DNA from: Defluviitaleaceae bacterium
Lineage (GTDB): Bacteria; Bacillota; Clostridia; Lachnospirales; WQUN01
Length of the DNA: 64,000 nt
Reading direction: 5' to 3'
Assembly: GCA_009781725.1 (NCBI GenBank)
Contig: WQVF01000001.1
Coordinates: 1-64,000, forward strand
In this document: piece by piece, positions 8,191 through 17,011 of the stretch
Numbering within the stretch: the stretch's first letter is position 1
Layout of the letters: every line of letters begins with the position of its first letter
Program-made: the position numbers and the translations under genes
Notes under the pieces: generated by a model
What the model saw: the letters and a program-made list of their open reading frames with translations, nothing else
The model's database searches: none
Told to the model about the DNA's origin: nothing

Positions 8191-9336
8191 ATGGCAAAAT
8201 CAGTAAAATATGGCATGGTTGGCGGCCATATCAAGGCTTTTATCGGCGATGTCCATCGCAAGGCCATTAACTTTGATACCAGGGCGGAGTTGGTTGCAGG
8301 GTGTTTTAGTACGAGTCCTCAGCTTAATACAGCCACAGGAGAAGAATACTGCGTAGACCCAACAAGGGTATATGCCAGCTACAGTGAAATGGCAAAGGCT
8401 GAAAGCAGCCGTGAAGACGGGATAGACTTTGTATCAATAACGGTACCTAACCATATCCACTACGAAGTCTGTAAGGAATTCCTAGAGGCAGGCATAAATG
8501 TAGTATGCGAAAAGCCCCTTTGCTTTGAAGTCTGGCAGGCTGAGGAACTGTTAACGCTGTCCAAAGAGAAAAATCTTATCTTAGCCGTGACATATTCCTA
8601 CACAGGGTATACCATGGTCAAAGTAATGCGGGAAATGATCCAGAATGGCGAAATAGGTGAAATCCTCACAATCAACGGGGAATTCGCCCAGGAATGGCTC
8701 CTGGACCAAATGGATCCTGAGGGTGAAAGCAAAGAACTGTCCACATGGCGGATGGACCCCAAAATTGCAGGGATTTCCAACAGCATGGGGGACTTAGGAA
8801 CCCATGTTGAGCATATGGTGCATTATGCCACCGGCCTAAAAATAAAACGGCTACTTGCCACAACGGATACCTTCGGCCATCCGTTAGATTTTAATGCATA
8901 TGTATTAATGGAATATGAAAACGGCATCAAGGGCACATATTGGAGCTCTCAACTGGCAGCAGGCAAGTTAAATGCCCTATTAGTGCGTATTTACGGTACC
9001 AAAGGCTCGCTGGAGTGGGACCAGCATTATCCCGATTATCTGCGCTTTACCCCTAAAAACCGGCCGCCCCAGATATTATCCAGGGGCACAGGGTATCTAA
9101 CGGGTGACGCGGCATCCTATAGCCGCCTGCCCTTTGGCCACCCAGAGGGGCTGTTTGTAGGTTTCGCAAATTTATATAAAAACATAATAAGTACGGTAAT
9201 CAAGAAAAAAACAGGCCAAATCCCTACGGAGCAAGACCTAGATTTCCCCACCGCTGAAGATGGGTTAAGCGGTGTAAAATTTGTTCATGCAGTGGTGGAG
9301 AGCGCAAAAAAAGATAGTGCTTGGGTGGAGTTGTAA
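8191..9336 (+). CDS. Gfo/Idh/MocA family oxidoreductase
   Basis: About 381 residues from ATG 8191, which has its own AAAGGAG eight to ten bases upstream. The N-terminal Rossmann segment reads VKYGMVGGHIKAFIGDVHR (a GGxxG-like dinucleotide loop less canonical than GxGxxG), followed by VSITVPNHIHYEVCKEFL and GINVVCEKPLCF, the EKP motif of the family, and a C-terminal GFO/IDH/MocA fold with GDLGTHVEHM. These enzymes oxidise or reduce sugars or inositols with NAD(P). The same frame continues upstream without stop into a membrane module (see 7564-8190), so a 590-residue fusion is formally possible; the internal ribosome-binding site argues for independent translation. A bidirectional terminator follows. 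Confidence 0.85.
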   Translation: MAKSVKYGMVGGHIKAFIGDVHRKAINFDTRAELVAGCFSTSPQLNTATGEEYCVDPTRVYASYSEMAKAESSREDGIDFVSITVPNHIHYEVCKEFLEAGINVVCEKPLCFEVWQAEELLTLSKEKNLILAVTYSYTGYTMVKVMREMIQNGEIGEILTINGEFAQEWLLDQMDPEGESKELSTWRMDPKIAGISNSMGDLGTHVEHMVHYATGLKIKRLLATTDTFGHPLDFNAYVLMEYENGIKGTYWSSQLAAGKLNALLVRIYGTKGSLEWDQHYPDYLRFTPKNRPPQILSRGTGYLTGDAASYSRLPFGHPEGLFVGFANLYKNIISTVIKKKTGQIPTEQDLDFPTAEDGLSGVKFVHAVVESAKKDSAWVEL

Positions 9337-9350
9337 ACAAGGCATTTTAA

Positions 9351-9387
9351 AAGCCCCACAATGCCGGAATGTGGCATTGCGGGGCTT
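9351..9387. terminator. Bidirectional terminator hairpin
   Basis: AAGCCCC.CAATGCC pairs with GGCATTG.GGGGCTT around a 7-nt loop. It lies between the converging oxidoreductase gene and the secreted protein gene at 9437-10492. Confidence 0.75.
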
Positions 9388-9436
9388 GGGCCTAGTCATT
9401 TTATGGAGTTATTTGACAATAGAGCCGTCTCCACAG

Positions 9437-10492
9437 TTACTGGAGGATGTATACATAGTCATCTAGGGTCAATATGCCGTCTTCAAATGAAAATTCCCAT
9501 GCTGTCAACTCATCCCAGCCTTCCCAATCAAGTGGAAAGTTCTCGAAATCTATTCCTACTAGATTGCCTACTACAACCCATATGAAGGCAGTTTCTAAAA
9601 CCTCACCATCTTCTGTTGTTACAATGAGGATACCGGTACCATCGGCATTAAAGGTGTATACCCAAAAATCCGGTGCATATTCCCATGCCCATGTGCCAAC
9701 AAATTCTGCTGGGTGCGAATATTCGATGACATCTTCTTCATCACCGTTTTCGTCTTCATCCTCGTCGTAGTCTTCATCTTCGTCGTCAACGGGGTCGGGT
9801 TCTGCTGGGGCTTCTGTGAAGATTTGGGCAGTCAAGGTGTCTGGGCACCAGTCTGGGGTTGCGCCCAGAGCTTCAGCAATGGCCCTCAGTGGGAGCATTA
9901 CTCTGCCGTTCATCATTTGTTGCGCTACCGGTGGAGTATGGACTTCGCCGTTTACGGTAAAGGTGGCTTCTCCCATTGGGATAACAACTACGGTACCATC
10001 TGCATGGGTAAGTGTAGCTGTGCGGTAGGTACCACTCCATGCTGGGGTAAAGCCCATGAGCTCGAATACGCCGCGGACGGGTACTAATACTGTGCCGCCT
10101 ACGTTTACGGGTTGTTGGTCTACGAAAACTACTTCCACGCCGTCAACTTCTACGGTCAGAGTGTGGACAACGGGTTCCATGACAGGCTCGATGTCGAGAT
10201 AGTCATCTTCTTCGTCTTCTTGCTCTTCGTCTTCTTGCTCTTCATCTTCATCATCTTCGCCGTTCTCATCTTCGTCGGCGGGTTCTTCCGGCTCTTCGCC
10301 GTTGGGGAACTCGCATTCGCAATCTTCGTCTTCGCAGTCCTCATCACACTCTACTGCATCTTCATTTACGCAGCAGGGTGGAACTTCATCACCGTTTGCC
10401 TCTTCAGCGAGAACAGGTAGGACCAAGACTCCGCTAAGTAAAAATGCCAGTACCAGAGCCAACAACTTCTTTGCCAGTGATTGCTTGTTCAT
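9437..10492 (-). CDS. Secreted copper-amine-oxidase-N-domain protein, highly acidic
   Basis: 351 residues with a classical signal peptide (basic NKQSLAKK, hydrophobic LLALVLAFLLSGVLVLPVLA, cleavage near AEE). A Cys- and Asp/Glu-rich tract (about 31-100) is followed by a copper amine oxidase N-terminal-like domain (about 110-205: PVNVGGTVLVPVRGVFELMG, NGRVMLPLRAIAEALGA), a module Clostridia use as a generic cell-surface domain. A second acidic stretch leads to a C-terminal beta domain (VGTWAWEY...FNADGTG) resembling the end of the protein at 53122-53793. Extracellular; role unknown, perhaps cation binding. Start ATG is preceded by AAAGGAGAG. Confidence 0.85.
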   Translation of the reverse strand: MNKQSLAKKLLALVLAFLLSGVLVLPVLAEEANGDEVPPCCVNEDAVECDEDCEDEDCECEFPNGEEPEEPADEDENGEDDEDEEQEDEEQEDEEDDYLDIEPVMEPVVHTLTVEVDGVEVVFVDQQPVNVGGTVLVPVRGVFELMGFTPAWSGTYRTATLTHADGTVVVIPMGEATFTVNGEVHTPPVAQQMMNGRVMLPLRAIAEALGATPDWCPDTLTAQIFTEAPAEPDPVDDEDEDYDEDEDENGDEEDVIEYSHPAEFVGTWAWEYAPDFWVYTFNADGTGILIVTTEDGEVLETAFIWVVVGNLVGIDFENFPLDWEGWDELTAWEFSFEDGILTLDDYVYILQ

Positions 10493-10577
10493 GGTTCACT
10501 CTCCTTTTTTATGTTCCTGGGGGTGTCCCCCAATGCTTGTATCGGAGATATTACCATCTTATTGCAAATAATACAAA

Positions 10578-11570
10578 TTAATCGGCAGATTTTAAGGAAA
10601 TTTTACGGAATTTACCGCTGTGTATAATCCGACGGGTTACTTTGAAAGCCACAAACCCCACCAAAATTAGTAAAACAATGGGTATTATTGCTCCTGCAAG
10701 AAACACAATTACATTTTGTGTGGCTCTAACAGTGCTGTCAAATGAGTCTCCGAAAGCTCCTCCAATGCGTTGACCTATTGTCTCTGGCACTGGTACATAT
10801 CTTTCCATTTCTGACATATCAAAGAGGGTGACTGTGATAGTGGAAAATGACACCAACCCTGCCAGGTTATTAAGCTGGGCCAGGTACATCTCAATGTTTA
10901 GTCGGGTACTGGTTAAGCGTTGCTCCAGTGCCAACAGCTCGTGGATATCTGTGGTGCCTTCGATTAGAGTCAGGAGTCGTTCCTCTTCTATCCGTCTAAG
11001 CTCAAGGCTTCCAACCATATCGTAGAACTGAGCCGTTACATCCTGGGCGCGCTGGTTCACAACTCGGACTTCCCCCATGGCTTCGACTGCTTTCAGTACA
11101 TCGTAGAAATAAGCCGCAGGTACACGAAGCACAATGGTAAACATTCGATTATAGCGGGCTGTCAGCATTTCTGATTCTATATAGCCGCCTACGGCAGGGG
11201 CCAGTTGTCGCAAATCTGCTACAACATCGTCAAAAATATCGGTTTCCACTTCTATATCTGCGGTTTGGATAATATGCCTGCGGCCCTGTCCGGCTATATC
11301 CTCCCATTCTACTCGGTCGGTGGCATCAATCGCTTCGTCAGACACGTGTAAACTGTATGCGGTTTCTGTTATTACGTTTTCCCGTCTCTGTAAATCAAAC
11401 CCGCCGGAGCCCCCTGTCATGGGCAGCACAAAATACGGTTCCTCAGCCGCTGCAGGTGCCCAATCGCTTGCAGATGCGCTGTCATCGCTACGGCAGGCTG
11501 CAAAAGCAGCTAGTAGTAAAATCACTGCAGCAATCAGACCTATAGTTCTCTTAGATTTCGGTTTCATCAT
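10578..11570 (-). CDS. DUF4349 lipoprotein
   Basis: 330 residues. Lipoprotein signal with lipobox LAAFAAC, then a DUF4349 domain (about 95-265) containing the characteristic ADIEVETDIFDDVVADL start, a coiled-coil centre (LEQRLTSTRLNIEMY) and VSFSTITVTL, and one C-terminal membrane helix (about 285-310) with a basic tail. DUF4349 proteins are envelope proteins of unknown function. ATG codons at 11570 and 11567 both follow GGAGGG; the second is better spaced. The gene overlaps the end of the upstream paralogue by 20 bp, so both are one operon. Confidence 0.85.
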   Translation of the reverse strand: MMKPKSKRTIGLIAAVILLLAAFAACRSDDSASASDWAPAAAEEPYFVLPMTGGSGGFDLQRRENVITETAYSLHVSDEAIDATDRVEWEDIAGQGRRHIIQTADIEVETDIFDDVVADLRQLAPAVGGYIESEMLTARYNRMFTIVLRVPAAYFYDVLKAVEAMGEVRVVNQRAQDVTAQFYDMVGSLELRRIEEERLLTLIEGTTDIHELLALEQRLTSTRLNIEMYLAQLNNLAGLVSFSTITVTLFDMSEMERYVPVPETIGQRIGGAFGDSFDSTVRATQNVIVFLAGAIIPIVLLILVGFVAFKVTRRIIHSGKFRKISLKSAD

Positions 11571-12354
11571 CGCCCTCCATATCTTCCGGCTCTGTTCTCC
11601 CTATTTTCTCCCGATGCAACTTATGTCCGAGACGATGCAGAAATACTGCAAAAGCCGTAACTAGACTCAAGGCTATCAATGGTACGGAAATTCTCACAAG
11701 AAAAATAAAAAAGCTTATCCCCGCGGAAAAAATATTACGCCACGAGCTACTAAACCTAGCTCCAACCCTTTCTCCAAACCGTACTGGCTCGGGGGGACGT
11801 GGGTCTATCGGGGTTTCGAAAATCTGGATGGTAATTACAGGGCTGGTTGCATGAGAAACAAGAACGTTGCGGTGACCAATGAGGTCATTACGCTCCCAGG
11901 CAAGCTGATTAAGCCGGGATTCGATTGTAAGGAGCAAATCCAAGGTATCGCTAGATGCCATTAAAATAGTAAGCCGGTCTATTTCCTGGCCGATTGCGGC
12001 AAGCCTTACATCCAAGTCTGTAATCTGCGCACCCAGAAACTGAGCCTGCTCCGACTCGGAATGAACATCTCCTAGACTCCGCAGTTCCGCCTGCACATGT
12101 CTAAAGGCCCAGGCATCTACCCGACGGGTAAAATTCGCCCAGCTTACTGGGCCGCGTCCATGATGCTCTTGAAAAAATACGGTGGACTCCAGGTTATAGC
12201 CGTTGAGTTCACGGATAATTTCAGAAGCGGTTTGGATACATTCTACTTCGATTTCGATGCGATGTGTCTGGCGAAAGGGCTGGTCTGCCGAGACGAGCAG
12301 TGAAGAGAGCAAAAAGCAAATTGCGACAATTATGCATATTGCAAAAATTCGCAT
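11551..12354 (-). CDS. DUF4349-like envelope protein (diverged paralogue)
   Basis: About 267 residues. Signal sequence or N-terminal anchor (IFAICIIVAICFLLSSLLVSA), a domain with DUF4349-like order (RIEIEVECIQTASEIIREL, coiled coil LDVRLAAIGQEIDRLTIL, VITIQIFE) and a C-terminal membrane helix followed by a charged tail. Less well conserved than its neighbour. Three ATGs are in frame (12396, 12360, 12354); AAGGAG lies nine bases before 12354 and only three before 12360, so I favour 12354. Overlaps the next DUF4349 gene; the two may form a heteromeric envelope complex (inference from pairing). Confidence 0.75.
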   Translation of the reverse strand: MRIFAICIIVAICFLLSSLLVSADQPFRQTHRIEIEVECIQTASEIIRELNGYNLESTVFFQEHHGRGPVSWANFTRRVDAWAFRHVQAELRSLGDVHSESEQAQFLGAQITDLDVRLAAIGQEIDRLTILMASSDTLDLLLTIESRLNQLAWERNDLIGHRNVLVSHATSPVITIQIFETPIDPRPPEPVRFGERVGARFSSSWRNIFSAGISFFIFLVRISVPLIALSLVTAFAVFLHRLGHKLHREKIGRTEPEDMEGDDETEI

Positions 12355-12466
12355 ACGCATTTTCTCCTTTCGTGCATTAAAGTGAAAATTATTCATATAT
12401 TACCACAACGGGGGCAGGGTAAGAATGTTCCTATTTTGTGAGAATATCCAGAAAAAAATAAAAATT

Positions 12467-12484
12467 CCGTATGGTGACATACGG
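12467..12484. promoter_or_regulatory. Palindrome CCGTATG..CATACGG, copy 1
   Basis: CCGTATG GTGA CATACGG, about 110 bp upstream of the DUF4349 pair. Related palindromes occur at 17490-17505 and 57743-57758, always in intergenic DNA. Size and symmetry suit a dimeric repressor. Confidence 0.55.
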
Positions 12485-12555
12485 GGTAAATTGTGCATGT
12501 TGGTGAAAGTGGGTATAATGGATATGGTTTTCACACATGTATTTGATTACAAAGA

Positions 12556-12583
12556 AAGGAGCTGTTCATGTGAACAGCCCCTT
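12556..12583. terminator. Terminator of the SipL gene
   Basis: On the minus strand AAGGGGCTGTTCA pairs with TGAACAGCTCCTT, followed by TCTTTG. Lies directly after the SipL stop. Confidence 0.7.
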
Positions 12584-12593
12584 ATATATTTCC

Positions 12594-14162
12594 TTATAAC
12601 CCCTTCTTCAAAATCAGCAATTTCTGCTCCGGTGTAATCTTCCCTGGATGCTCTATATCATTTACCGCCAACAGCTCATCTATGGCGGTATTGTATTTCT
12701 TGGCTATCTTCCATAGGTTATCCCCGGGCTGCACGATGTAGACTGTCATACTGGCCATGCTTGCCAGAGCTTCCGGTTCCATTTCTGTAAACTCGATGTT
12801 ATGGATTATCCTGGCTTCTTCTTCTTCGATTACCTGGGTATTGAATGTGAGGAGGAAACGGACTTCTGTTTCGTGGCCGCTTAACATGCTAAAGGCAACA
12901 TGGTCTATGGAGGTGTCAACATTGACCCGCATATTGGGCCTTGCCCCCTTGGCTTCGATTACTTGGCGGTAGGGTATCACGGTCCGGTGGCTACCTAGGG
13001 GGGCGGAGTCGCTTTCGGCCACATATAATATATCCGTGGTGATGGCACCTTCTACCACGATTTTATCCTCTATTACCTTGACTTCATCCAGGTAAGCATT
13101 GCCTTTTACCCTAAAGACTTGGAGCATCCCAGGAGAGTTGCCTCCTAAGGTTACAACTTCCTTGATGGGGGTCTGGTTGCGGTTTAGGCAAACCAATCGG
13201 GGGTAGCGTACTAAAGTCTTGGCTAAGGACAGCCGTTGATTGATTACATATGCATCCTCTAGAATTGGAAGTACGTCGGTGCTGTAGACTTTCATTTGTA
13301 CGCCGACGGATACCTCAATTTCCAGTACTCTGTCTTCTCCATCATCATCGGGACGGATTTGGACATGAGTGTCCATTACTTGGAGGGACACATCAGCAAA
13401 CATATCGTCCTTGGCCCCGGAGACGTCTATGGGGCCGTTGAAGGGCAGTTCGTTTTCTACGAATTCTATTATGCTGTCGTCCGTATCTCCTCGGTATAGG
13501 GTTGTGACTAAAATCTCGCCGCTTAGGTTGACCCGGCCGTTATTGATTCGCATATCACGATTGGTGATATTGGCAGTAGTGAGGAGGATTTCCCTGATAT
13601 TGGGCTTACTCTGAGGCAGCATCATGGAGTCTTTTACGGAAAATCGTTCCTGTTTATGTTCTATTGTACGGTTGATACTAAGATTAGATTTTAGCAACTG
13701 ATTTTCCGGCACATCATGGATATGTACGACCATATCATGGGCATCTGACCGTTCTGCGGTGATGTGTACGGTTACGATTGCCCGATAATTTACTTTGCGG
13801 TCATTTAGCATCCGGTAATCGATATGGGAAATTTCGGCGCGAGCCTTTACCCACATGTCCTTAGTTACTCCGTCTACATTGATAAAATCGTCCACAGGCC
13901 GGGATAAGGTCACAGAACAGGCAGGCTGGTCTACCCCTTTTGCGATATAGAGCAAAGAAATATTAAGGCGGCCTACAAAATTGACCCGGTCTGTGGAGAC
14001 CTCGGTACGGTCTATGATGATTCTCTCTTCTGTTTGCAAAAGTACTGCCATATCCGGTTTGGAGTCCGGGACTATTATATCCCCCTCCAGCATAATCTGC
14101 GCTGACTCGCTGCCTACGCATTGGTCTAGGAAGACTTGTTCCTTTACGAGTTCGAATGACAC
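12594..14162 (-). CDS. sipL: SipL-like spore morphogenesis protein (SPOCS/DUF3794 repeats plus LysM)
   Basis: About 522 residues: successive DUF3794 (SPOCS) modules across roughly residues 20-440 and a C-terminal LysM domain (YIVQPGDNLWKIAKKYNT, ending LLILKKGL). This is the architecture of SipL, the Clostridia protein that binds SpoIVA through LysM and is needed for spore-coat encasement around the forespore. The start is GTG 14162, with AAGGAGGT seven to eight bases upstream; the frame is open 13 codons further but only into the GC-rich hairpin region. Monocistronic with its own terminator. It is the clearest indicator that the organism forms endospores. Confidence 0.9.
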   Translation of the reverse strand: MSFELVKEQVFLDQCVGSESAQIMLEGDIIVPDSKPDMAVLLQTEERIIIDRTEVSTDRVNFVGRLNISLLYIAKGVDQPACSVTLSRPVDDFINVDGVTKDMWVKARAEISHIDYRMLNDRKVNYRAIVTVHITAERSDAHDMVVHIHDVPENQLLKSNLSINRTIEHKQERFSVKDSMMLPQSKPNIREILLTTANITNRDMRINNGRVNLSGEILVTTLYRGDTDDSIIEFVENELPFNGPIDVSGAKDDMFADVSLQVMDTHVQIRPDDDGEDRVLEIEVSVGVQMKVYSTDVLPILEDAYVINQRLSLAKTLVRYPRLVCLNRNQTPIKEVVTLGGNSPGMLQVFRVKGNAYLDEVKVIEDKIVVEGAITTDILYVAESDSAPLGSHRTVIPYRQVIEAKGARPNMRVNVDTSIDHVAFSMLSGHETEVRFLLTFNTQVIEEEEARIIHNIEFTEMEPEALASMASMTVYIVQPGDNLWKIAKKYNTAIDELLAVNDIEHPGKITPEQKLLILKKGL

Positions 14163-14183
14163 GCGGTATACCTCCTTTTTAAA

Positions 14184-14271
14184 TGGGGGCTCTGCCCCCA
14201 ACCCCCCGCCGCTACGCGGAGCAAAGCTCCGCTTGCTTCCTCGCTACGCTACGGAGCCGCGCTTTGCGCGG
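14184..14271. repeat. Cluster of GC-rich hairpins in the 14163-14469 intergenic region
   Basis: Three short perfect palindromes: TGGGGGCtctGCCCCCA (14184-14200), GCGGAGCaaaGCTCCGC (14216-14232) and CCGCGCtttGCGCGG (14257-14271). They are more GC-rich than the flanks. The remaining 200 bp before the ABC transporter is AT-rich and should hold its promoter; I see no other gene there. Similar hairpins are at 15421-15471. Confidence 0.65.
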
Positions 14272-14469
14272 TAATTTATGTAAACCTCTTAGGCGTTATA
14301 CGTTATGGTATGACATGGGTCTTGGAAATATGAATGAGTGACAAATGTCACTGGGAGAAAAAATATTTTCAAGTATCATACATACATCATGTATCTATCG
14401 TATGTGAATAATAAACCAACAATTCGCTGTTCCCTGCCTTCAGCAGGGAGCGGCGGCAAGGAGAGAAGT

Positions 14470-15405
14470 ATGGAACCAATTATCTCAGTACAATCACTAA
14501 AAAAGTCTTTCAAAGCCAACCATGTGCTTAAAGACGTAAGTTTCACCATCCCCAAGGGCAGTATCTTTGCCCTACTTGGCTCAAACGGAGCAGGGAAGAC
14601 TACTGCTGTGCGGATACTTTCCACTTTATCAAGAGCCGATGGCGGAAAAGCTACCATTTGCGGCTACGATGTTAAGCGGCAGGCAGACCAGGTGCGGGAA
14701 TGCATAAGCCTGACAGGGCAATTTGCCGCAGTAGACGAAATCCTCACCGGCCGGGAAAATTTAAGGCTTATAGGCAAACTCCGCCGCCTTCCTGACGTAG
14801 CAAAAAGAGCCGATGAGCTGCTGGCAAGCTTCAATTTGGAAGACGCCGCCAACCGCCTTGCCCAAACATATTCCGGTGGAATGCGCCGTAGGCTGGATAT
14901 CGCCATGAGCCTGATGGGTAACCCTCAAGTTATTTTCCTGGACGAGCCTACAACGGGCTTGGACCCACAAAGCAGGATTGCCATGTGGGAAATGGTCAAG
15001 GGTCTGGCAGGCAGCGGCATCACTGTGCTTTTGACCACCCAATATCTTGAAGAGGCAGAATATCTTGCGGACCGTATAGCCATCCTCCACGAAGGGGTAA
15101 TTACCGCCGAGGGCACAGCCCAGGAGCTTAAAACGACTTTGCCCAGGGGTAGTGTACAGCTTGACTTTAATAAATCCTTAGACGCAGAAGCCGCTCGCGT
15201 TTTGCTTGATATGTACCGCATAAAAAAAGTCGAAGGGGAACCTCGCTCAATAGATGTTTCCACAGACGGAAGCCCAGCTCAATTTGCCGATGTTTTATCC
15301 CGCATAGACAACAGCGATATCCCTCTGGTGCGTTTTACACAAAAATTACCTACCTTGGAGGACGTATTCCTTAAGCTAGTAAACGGAAACGACAATCAAG
15401 CTTAA
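14470..15405 (+). CDS. ABC transporter ATP-binding protein, DrrA-like
   Basis: About 311 residues from ATG 14470, chosen because AAGGAG lies six bases upstream; the frame is open to 14338. Walker A GSNGAGKTT, Q-loop TGQFAAVDE, signature YSGGMRRRL, Walker B VIFLDEPTTGLDP and the H-loop position replaced: LLTTQYLEEAE, the TTQYLEEA variant typical of the daunorubicin-resistance (DrrA) subfamily. A C-terminal domain of about 75 residues ends in LPTLEDVFLKLV, also typical. It energises export with the permease at 15539-16309. Substrate unknown: drug, lipid or peptide. Confidence 0.92.
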   Translation: MEPIISVQSLKKSFKANHVLKDVSFTIPKGSIFALLGSNGAGKTTAVRILSTLSRADGGKATICGYDVKRQADQVRECISLTGQFAAVDEILTGRENLRLIGKLRRLPDVAKRADELLASFNLEDAANRLAQTYSGGMRRRLDIAMSLMGNPQVIFLDEPTTGLDPQSRIAMWEMVKGLAGSGITVLLTTQYLEEAEYLADRIAILHEGVITAEGTAQELKTTLPRGSVQLDFNKSLDAEAARVLLDMYRIKKVEGEPRSIDVSTDGSPAQFADVLSRIDNSDIPLVRFTQKLPTLEDVFLKLVNGNDNQA

Positions 15406-15420
15406 ACCGATTTTTAGAAA

Positions 15421-15471
15421 GCGCGCGCGAAGCGCGCGCAACCCAGAACCCACTTTGAGCGGCGAAGCCGC
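15421..15471. repeat. GC-rich hairpins between the two ABC genes
   Basis: GCGCGCGCG AA GCGCGCGC (15421-15439) and GCGGC GAA GCCGC (15459-15471) lie in the 133-bp gap between ATPase and permease genes and may tune the relative expression of the two. Confidence 0.6.
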
Positions 15472-15538
15472 GATTCCGCTTTTCATGCTTGGTTGGTGAT
15501 GGAAATGCCCACAATGGGCGGATTGGAGGAAAAATTAT

Positions 15539-16309
15539 ATGGGACTAAAATTACGAGTATTTTCCGATTCATGGGTTATGTTTATGCGCAATCTGAAAAC
15601 AACATTCAGAAATCCTGATGCCTTTGGGGCGGCGATTATTGTCCCGGCCTTTCTTATGTGGCTCTTTGGTAGTGTTTTTGGTGCAATTATGGACTTTGGC
15701 GAGATGAATGCCATCAATTTTATAGTCCCCGGGATTATTATGCAGACTGTCTCCAACGGGGTGTCCTCGACGGCGGTGGGTGTTAATAATGATATGTCCA
15801 AAGGGATTATCGACCGTTTCCGGTCTATGCCTATAGCTAAGTCCGCAGTGCTGACCGGCCACGTAATGGCCTCTGTTGTGCGTAATCTTATTACAACAGT
15901 AATCATAATCGGCGTTGCTGTTGCCATGGGCTTTAGGCCTCAGGCTGGGTTTCTAGATTGGTTGTTAATCACCGCGGTTTTGATTTTATTTATGCTGGCA
16001 ATTACTTGGATAGGTGTAGTTGGAGGACTTATTGCAAAAACCCCCGAAAGTACTACCTCGATTCTTTTCTTGCTGTTCTTGCTGCCCTTTTTAAGTACGG
16101 GCTTTGTGCCAGCGGAGGCATTGACCGGCGGGCTACGATGGTTTGTGGCCAACCAGCCAATGACACCGATAATTGAAACCCTGCGAGCATTGATGTTGGG
16201 CTTTCCTATAGAAAATAATTTTCTTGTGCTTGCATTGGCTTGGAGTGTTGGGTTTATAGTTGTGGCGTTTACATTGGCGGTGCAGATATATAAGAGGAAG
16301 CTGGGGTAG
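15539..16309 (+). CDS. ABC-2-type permease, DrrB-like
   Basis: 256 residues with about six membrane helices. The N-terminal RNLKTTFRNPDAF and central MSKGIIDRFRSMPIAKSAVLTGHV are hallmarks of DrrB/ABC-2 exporters; the DRFRSMP segment is the ATPase coupling region. Start ATG is preceded by GGAGGAAAAATTAT. It pairs with the DrrA-like ATPase upstream. A strong bidirectional terminator follows. Confidence 0.92.
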   Translation: MGLKLRVFSDSWVMFMRNLKTTFRNPDAFGAAIIVPAFLMWLFGSVFGAIMDFGEMNAINFIVPGIIMQTVSNGVSSTAVGVNNDMSKGIIDRFRSMPIAKSAVLTGHVMASVVRNLITTVIIIGVAVAMGFRPQAGFLDWLLITAVLILFMLAITWIGVVGGLIAKTPESTTSILFLLFLLPFLSTGFVPAEALTGGLRWFVANQPMTPIIETLRALMLGFPIENNFLVLALAWSVGFIVVAFTLAVQIYKRKLG

Positions 16310-16356
16310 GTTCCTACCCCTTTGCATTCTTTATTTTTCAACAGGTGCATATAAAA

Positions 16357-16387
16357 AAGGCTGGTTCACATTATGTGAACCAGCCTT
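16357..16387. terminator. Bidirectional terminator hairpin
   Basis: AAGGCTGGTTCACAT pairs perfectly with ATGTGAACCAGCCTT (single-base loop region T). Located between the converging permease gene and rpmA. Confidence 0.85.
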
Positions 16388-16404
16388 AATCGTTTCTTTG
16401 TATA

Positions 16405-16689
16405 TTATGCTTCTAAGGGATAAACAGAAACCTGTTTCTTATCCCGGCCCTTACGCTCGTAGCGTACTTTGCCATCTACCAGCGCAAACAGATTATCATT
16501 GTTGCCACGGCCTACATTTCTTCCAGGGTGAATCTTGGTGCCGCGCTGGGTAAACAGGATATTGCCGGCCAGTACAAACTGCCCGTCGGCTCTTTTTGCT
16601 CCTAAGCTCTTGGCGTTGGAGTTACGGCCGTTTTTTGTGGAACCTACGCCTTTCTTATGGGCGAAAAATTGCAAATTTAGCTTAATCAT
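16405..16689 (-). CDS. rpmA: 50S ribosomal protein L27
   Basis: 94 residues from ATG 16689. Contains [30 protein letters not shown] and [11 protein letters not shown], the L27 signature. The N-terminus MIKLNLQFF precedes AHKKG: this is the Firmicutes leader that Prp protease removes to expose the residues reaching the peptidyl transferase centre. The Prp gene is the immediate upstream neighbour. Last gene of the rplU-prp-rpmA operon. The ribosome-binding site is weak, suggesting coupling with prp. Confidence 0.97.
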   Translation of the reverse strand: MIKLNLQFFAHKKGVGSTKNGRNSNAKSLGAKRADGQFVLAGNILFTQRGTKIHPGRNVGRGNNDNLFALVDGKVRYERKGRDKKQVSVYPLEA

Positions 16690-16705
16690 GGTTATCACAT
16701 CGCTT

Positions 16706-17005
16706 TCATATAATTGTTAGCTTGATTTCCGTTGGGTATTGATCCTGTACCGAGGTCAGACCTAGTATCATAGAATCCAACAAAATTGCTGTTCCGCTTC
16801 TCATGGGGCCTGTGAGATAAAAGCTGATATATCCGCCTTCATTATTGTAATCACAGTCAAAGGCCTGGTCTGTCAGAGCCTCTATGCTGTTCACTGTATT
16901 GAGTACCAGCATAGATACAGCAGAGCATACATAGGAATCCCCGTGGTTTTTTACAGTAAAGGAATCTACTCCCCATTTTTTGCGGATTACTTCTGCCAGA
17001 ATCAT
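16706..17005 (-). CDS. prp: Ribosomal-processing cysteine protease Prp
   Basis: 99 residues between rplU and rpmA, the conserved Prp position. The Cys motif [21 protein letters not shown] matches the family DIVCAAVS region, and the C-terminal GGYISFYL and [11 protein letters not shown] also fit. Prp cleaves the L27 leader after the FF residues. Unusual: in described Prp proteins the catalytic GHA motif lies about 12 residues before the Cys; here the only nearby His (KNHGDSYVC) is six residues before it, so the active-site loop is shortened. Start appears to be GTG/ATG at 17005, seven bases after the rplU stop. Confidence 0.85.
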   Translation of the reverse strand: MILAEVIRKKWGVDSFTVKNHGDSYVCSAVSMLVLNTVNSIEALTDQAFDCDYNNEGGYISFYLTGPMRSGTAILLDSMILGLTSVQDQYPTEIKLTII

Positions 17006-17011
17006 ATTGGA

